64,000 nucleotides of DNA from Oscillospiraceae bacterium (GTDB taxonomy: Bacteria; Bacillota; Clostridia; Oscillospirales; Ruminococcaceae), in assembly GCA_017513135.1 (NCBI GenBank), contig JAFWDH010000023.1, positions 62,001 to 126,000 on the forward strand. Direction: 5' to 3'. Positions 60,365 to 64,000 of this stretch are shown here, in pieces. The notes below the pieces were generated by a model. It was not told where the DNA came from and did no database searches. It worked only from the letters and a program-made list of their open reading frames with translations. Every line of letters starts with the position of its first letter. Within the stretch, counting starts at the first letter, position 1. Position numbers and translations under genes: made by a program.

Positions 60365-61891
60365 ATGATCAGAGAAACCAGAACCGAGAACGGTCTTGTA
60401 AGGGGCATTGTCGGCACCAACGCAAGAGTCACGGTCTTCAAGGGAATCCCCTATGCAGCGCCGCCTGTCGGAGAGAACCGCTGGCGCGCTCCTCAGCCTG
60501 CCGAGAACTGGGAAGGCGTACGCGAGTGCTATGAGTTCGGCCCCATAGCCATGCAGAACACGCCGGGTGCGGATCCGGATGCGTTCTATTCCAAGGAATG
60601 GCATGTGGATCCGGATATCGCCATGAGTGAGGATTGCCTCCAGCTCAACATCTGGACACCTGCCAAGAGCACAGAGGATAAACTGCCGGTAATGATGTGG
60701 ATACACGGCGGCGGAATGCAGGAAGGCTATGGACATGAGCAGGAGTTCGACGGAGAACACTTTGCAAAGAGAGGCGTCATACTGGTATCGATCACATACC
60801 GCCTCAATGTTTTTGCTTTCATGGCTCACAAGGAACTGACTGCGGCACAGCCCGACGCCCCGTGCAATTTTGGCCTTCTTGATATGGTAGCAGCCCTGAA
60901 ATGGATCAAGAGGAATATAGTAAACTTCGGCGGTGACCCGGAGAACGTAACTATCTTCGGACAGTCCGGAGGCGGAGCCGCAGTGCAGTATCTGTGCTGC
61001 TCACCTATGACTGTAGGACTGTTCCAGCATGCCATTATCCAGTCTGCAGGTCTGAATGCGATGTCGATCCCAAACCTCGGTTATTTTGAGATCGGCACGA
61101 AGGATCTGGCTTTCGGTGAAGAGTTCGGACAGACTTTCCTTGAGTATCTCGGTGTCAACAGTATCGAGGAAGCAAGGAAACTGGATGCCAAGTATATCAA
61201 TGACAAACAGGTCCAGTACCGCAAGGAGACATTCAAATTCATGAATCCTCTGGTGGACGGACTGTTCTGCACACAGGATCCCGGAGACTGCATGATCAAA
61301 GACGAGATGAACCATGTCGACGTTATGGTCACTGCCACGGGAGATGAGTTCTTTGCCGGAGCCCGCGAACCTCTGGAGGACTGGGCAAAGACACTTTTCG
61401 GAGATCTTGCTGATGATTATCTCAAGGTCGTCAGGTATGTTGCCGGAAATGACAAGAGAGAGGATATAGTCAGAGCGGCCGATTTCTCCACGTTCAACGC
61501 CTCCAACAGGCTTACCGCGGAGATACTTGCACTTAAGGGGCGCAAAGTCTATTTCAGCGTCTTCGATCCATATATCCCGGGTGATGATGTTGGCGCATTC
61601 CACTCCTGCGACCTCTGGTTTGAGTTTGAGACTCTGATGAACTGCTGGAGACCTTTCGACGGACATCATTATGATCTTGCCAGGAAGATGTGCAACTACT
61701 TCGCGAACTTTGCAAAGACCGGCAATCCCAACGGACCGGATGATGACGGAACACCTATGCCTGAGTGGGTACCCTACAAGGACGGTTTCCATGCCATGCT
61801 GTTTGGTGATGAAGTCAAGATGGAGAAGGAAGAAGATCCCAGGATCCGCTTTATCGTCGATGCGAACCTCAGAAAATACGGCCTCAAATAA
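60365..61891 (+). CDS. Type-B carboxylesterase, array copy 5
   Basis: Fifth array member (508 residues) and the most divergent. Nucleophile Ser201 in FGQSGGGAA, oxyanion IHGGGM, acid in TATGDEF, base His in VGAFHSCDLWF. The GIVGTN start resembles copy 6. It has its own strong site (ACAGGAGGA) and the longest upstream gap of the array (116 bp with two hairpins), so it could mark a sub-operon. Confidence 0.88.
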   Translation: MIRETRTENGLVRGIVGTNARVTVFKGIPYAAPPVGENRWRAPQPAENWEGVRECYEFGPIAMQNTPGADPDAFYSKEWHVDPDIAMSEDCLQLNIWTPAKSTEDKLPVMMWIHGGGMQEGYGHEQEFDGEHFAKRGVILVSITYRLNVFAFMAHKELTAAQPDAPCNFGLLDMVAALKWIKRNIVNFGGDPENVTIFGQSGGGAAVQYLCCSPMTVGLFQHAIIQSAGLNAMSIPNLGYFEIGTKDLAFGEEFGQTFLEYLGVNSIEEARKLDAKYINDKQVQYRKETFKFMNPLVDGLFCTQDPGDCMIKDEMNHVDVMVTATGDEFFAGAREPLEDWAKTLFGDLADDYLKVVRYVAGNDKREDIVRAADFSTFNASNRLTAEILALKGRKVYFSVFDPYIPGDDVGAFHSCDLWFEFETLMNCWRPFDGHHYDLARKMCNYFANFAKTGNPNGPDDDGTPMPEWVPYKDGFHAMLFGDEVKMEKEEDPRIRFIVDANLRKYGLK

Positions 61892-61917
61892 TCGTTCTAT
61901 TATAAGGAGAAAAATCC

Positions 61918-63429
61918 ATGTTAAGAGAGACCAGAACAGAGAACGGAAGAGTCAGGGGTATAGTTGCCACTGATGCCCGTATCACTGTGTACAAGGGAAT
62001 CCCTTTCGGGGCGGATACCTCCGGCAAAAACCGCTGGCGTCCGCCGCAGCCCGCAGAGGATTGGGAAGGCGTAAGGGAATGCTATGAATTCGGAGAGATC
62101 TCCATGCAGAGAGTCCCCGGAAGAGATCCCGAAGCATTCTACTCAAAGGAATGGCACGTGGACCCGGATGTCAAGAGAGGAGAAAACTGCCTCACGGCAA
62201 ACATCTGGACACCGGCCAAGACCGTAGATGACAAGCTTCCCGTCATGGTGTGGATCTTCGGAGGCGGCCTTCAGGAAGGGTACCCGTATGAGATGGAATT
62301 TGACGGCGAGCGTATCGCGTCCCGCGGCGTTATCCTGGTATCGATAGGTTACAGGCTGAATGCTTTCGGACTTCTTGCACATCCGGAGATAACCAAGGAG
62401 AATCCTGACGGACCGACGAACTTTGCGCTGCAGGATCAGGCCTTCGGCATCGCCTGGGTAAAGAGAAACATAGCCAATTTCGGAGGTGATCCGGAGAACA
62501 TAACGATCTTCGGACAGTCTGCAGGCGGATTCTCTGTTGTGGCCCAGATGTGCTCCCCCAAGGCAAAAGGGCTGTTCCAGAAAGGTATCATCGAATCCAT
62601 AGGCGGCATGAGACCAAAATACCCGCTGAACATGAGCATGCCTCAGGTGTCGCTTGAACAGCAGGAGAAGGAAGGCATCGAGTTCTTTGAAAAACTCGGA
62701 GTCAAGACTCTTGAGGAAGCCAGGGCACTGGATGCCCAGTATATCGAGGACAAGTTCAATGAGTGCCATTATTTCTGGGGAGCCGTGACGGATGGAGTAT
62801 TCCTTACCGAAATGATGGAAGATACCATTATCGGCAACAGGATGAATGACGTCAAGTTCATGGTGGGCAACACAAAGGATGAGTTCCTTATCGCCCCGGC
62901 ATCTGATGACGATGCGACTGTGGAAAAATTCGTCGATGAAAAGTTCTGTCAGTATGCTGACGGATTCAGAGAAGAGGTAAAGAACGGCGGCATGGAACTT
63001 AAGGATGCGGCTGTCGTACACCAGATGGGTATCGGCAACAGACTGATGGCAGCTGTCTGCGCAAAGAACGGACTTGATTTCTATTACTACACTTTCGGAG
63101 TGTCAATACCCGGAGATGACGCCGGATGCTTCCATTCCTGCGACCTGTGGTTCCAGTTTGAGACCCTTATGAAGTGCTGGAGACCATTCAACGGACATCA
63201 TCTGGACTGCGCCAGAAAGATCTGTAACTACTGGACAAACTTCGCAAAGACCGGTGACCCGAACGGCAAAGATGCCGACGGTTCAGATCTTCCTTACTGG
63301 AGCAAGTACACAGAAGAGAGCCCCTACGGTATTCTGCTTTATGACGATATCAGAATGGAGACTGAGCCTCTCAATGCTGCCGAGCAGTACATGGTCGATA
63401 TCAACCTGAAGGAGTTCGGTGTCAAATAA
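61918..63429 (+). CDS. Type-B carboxylesterase, array copy 6
   Basis: Sixth array member (503 residues). Nucleophile Ser201 in FGQSAGGFS, oxyanion IFGGGL, acid in GNTKDEF, base His in AGCFHSCDLWF. AAGGAGA precedes the start 26 bp after copy 5. The HSCD variant of the His motif is shared only with copy 5. Confidence 0.88.
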   Translation: MLRETRTENGRVRGIVATDARITVYKGIPFGADTSGKNRWRPPQPAEDWEGVRECYEFGEISMQRVPGRDPEAFYSKEWHVDPDVKRGENCLTANIWTPAKTVDDKLPVMVWIFGGGLQEGYPYEMEFDGERIASRGVILVSIGYRLNAFGLLAHPEITKENPDGPTNFALQDQAFGIAWVKRNIANFGGDPENITIFGQSAGGFSVVAQMCSPKAKGLFQKGIIESIGGMRPKYPLNMSMPQVSLEQQEKEGIEFFEKLGVKTLEEARALDAQYIEDKFNECHYFWGAVTDGVFLTEMMEDTIIGNRMNDVKFMVGNTKDEFLIAPASDDDATVEKFVDEKFCQYADGFREEVKNGGMELKDAAVVHQMGIGNRLMAAVCAKNGLDFYYYTFGVSIPGDDAGCFHSCDLWFQFETLMKCWRPFNGHHLDCARKICNYWTNFAKTGDPNGKDADGSDLPYWSKYTEESPYGILLYDDIRMETEPLNAAEQYMVDINLKEFGVK

Positions 63430-63485
63430 ACCCTGACCGCGCTCAGAAACGCGGATGACAAAATAAAAGAAATGAGGATATGCAA

Positions 63486-64000
63486 ATGTATCTGAGACAG
63501 ACAAGGACTGAGAACGGTGAGGTGCGCGGATTCCCCGGCACCAATGCCAGGATCACAGTCTACAAGGGAATCCCCTTCGCGGCGGATACAGGTTATGAGA
63601 ACAGATGGCGCGCTCCTCAGCCTGCCAAGGACTGGGAAGGCGTAAGAGACTGCTATGAGTTCGGACCTATCCCCATGCAGCGGATCCCCGGAAGAGATCC
63701 CAATGCGTTCTATGCCAAGGAGTGGCATGTGGATCCGGAAGTTCCTATGGGAGAGGACTGCCTGAGAGTCAACATCTGGACTCCGGCGCACACCAAGGAT
63801 GACAAGCTTCCGGTAATGATCTGGATCTTCGGCGGCGGCCTTATGGAAGGTTATCCGCATGAAATGGAGTTTGACGGCGAGCGTATCGCGTCCCGCGGAG
63901 TCATCCTCTGCTCGATAGGTTACAGGCTCAACGTGTTCGGCCAGCTGTGCCATCCGGAACTGACAGCTACACAGCCCGACGCTCCTGCGAACTTCTGCTT
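63486..64000 (+). CDS. Type-B carboxylesterase, array copy 7 (3' end cut by window)
   Basis: Seventh array member; only the first 171 codons are present and the frame is open to the window edge. It shows the family start YLRQTRTENGEVRGFPGTN, FYAKEWHVDPE, GEDCLRVNIWTPA and oxyanion IFGGGL. The nucleophile region lies beyond the window. More copies may follow. Confidence 0.87.
   Translation, partial: MYLRQTRTENGEVRGFPGTNARITVYKGIPFAADTGYENRWRAPQPAKDWEGVRDCYEFGPIPMQRIPGRDPNAFYAKEWHVDPEVPMGEDCLRVNIWTPAHTKDDKLPVMIWIFGGGLMEGYPHEMEFDGERIASRGVILCSIGYRLNVFGQLCHPELTATQPDAPANFC

Noticed and set aside
53994-64000. Repeat array as a mobile element or CRISPR-like locus
   Set aside because: Repeats are full esterase genes with diverged sequence; no terminal repeats, transposase, integrase or spacer pattern.

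Overview
The window reads as chromosomal DNA of an anaerobic, fermentative member of the Clostridia (Bacillota), probably from a gut or rumen. The support is mixed: Gram-positive-type genes (MurA, WalJ, Mini-III RNase, DUF1292, lipoproteins with Cys lipoboxes), strong AGGAGG ribosome binding sites, TTGACA/TATAAT promoters, a T-box, a lysine riboswitch, a CIRCE element, and a monomeric [FeFe] hydrogenase. The family cannot be fixed by eye. I see no prophage, insertion sequence, rRNA or CRISPR.

Positions 1-13600 are mostly housekeeping. They hold a truncated M23 peptidase, murA, walJ, rlmH, a beta-lactamase-fold hydrolase, a cyclophilin lipoprotein, a DUF1292 protein, a likely 6S RNA followed by tcdA, an MFS permease, an HD hydrolase, and a run with an M24 peptidase, an E2-like protein and an S9 peptidase. 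Positions 13600-16600 hold a lysine-riboswitch-controlled amino acid ABC importer, so lysine is the probable substrate. Positions 16600-21400 (minus strand) hold a GH2 glycosidase, the [FeFe] hydrogenase, an APH-type kinase and tRNA-Leu(UAG).

Positions 21500-28700 hold a rhomboid-like protein, PrsW, BirA, rplU-rpmA-obgE-mrnC, yebC and a zinc-ribbon/PASTA pseudokinase. Positions 28770-31660 (minus strand) form a small membrane protein-DUF969-DUF979-Pcp operon. Positions 31800-37300 hold an M29-type peptidase, a Met T-box with metNIQ, a UPF0316 protein and a CIRCE-controlled Hsp20.

Positions 37300-64000 are accessory and carbohydrate-oriented. Three esterase-D-like proteins, two of which have lost catalytic residues, surround potABCD, which has an unusually long leader (about 410 nt). 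Then come an AraR-type repressor, a ribulokinase-like gene, araA, a roughly 1-kb hairpin-rich stretch with no gene, a sugar ABC permease and ATPase without a binding protein, galM, and a head-to-tail array of at least seven cytoplasmic type-B carboxylesterases that runs off the window. The simplest reading is a locus that imports arabinose-containing sugars, strips ester groups inside the cell and feeds arabinose into AraA/AraB. The esterase expansion, the structured non-coding DNA and the catalytically dead paralogues are the least ordinary parts.
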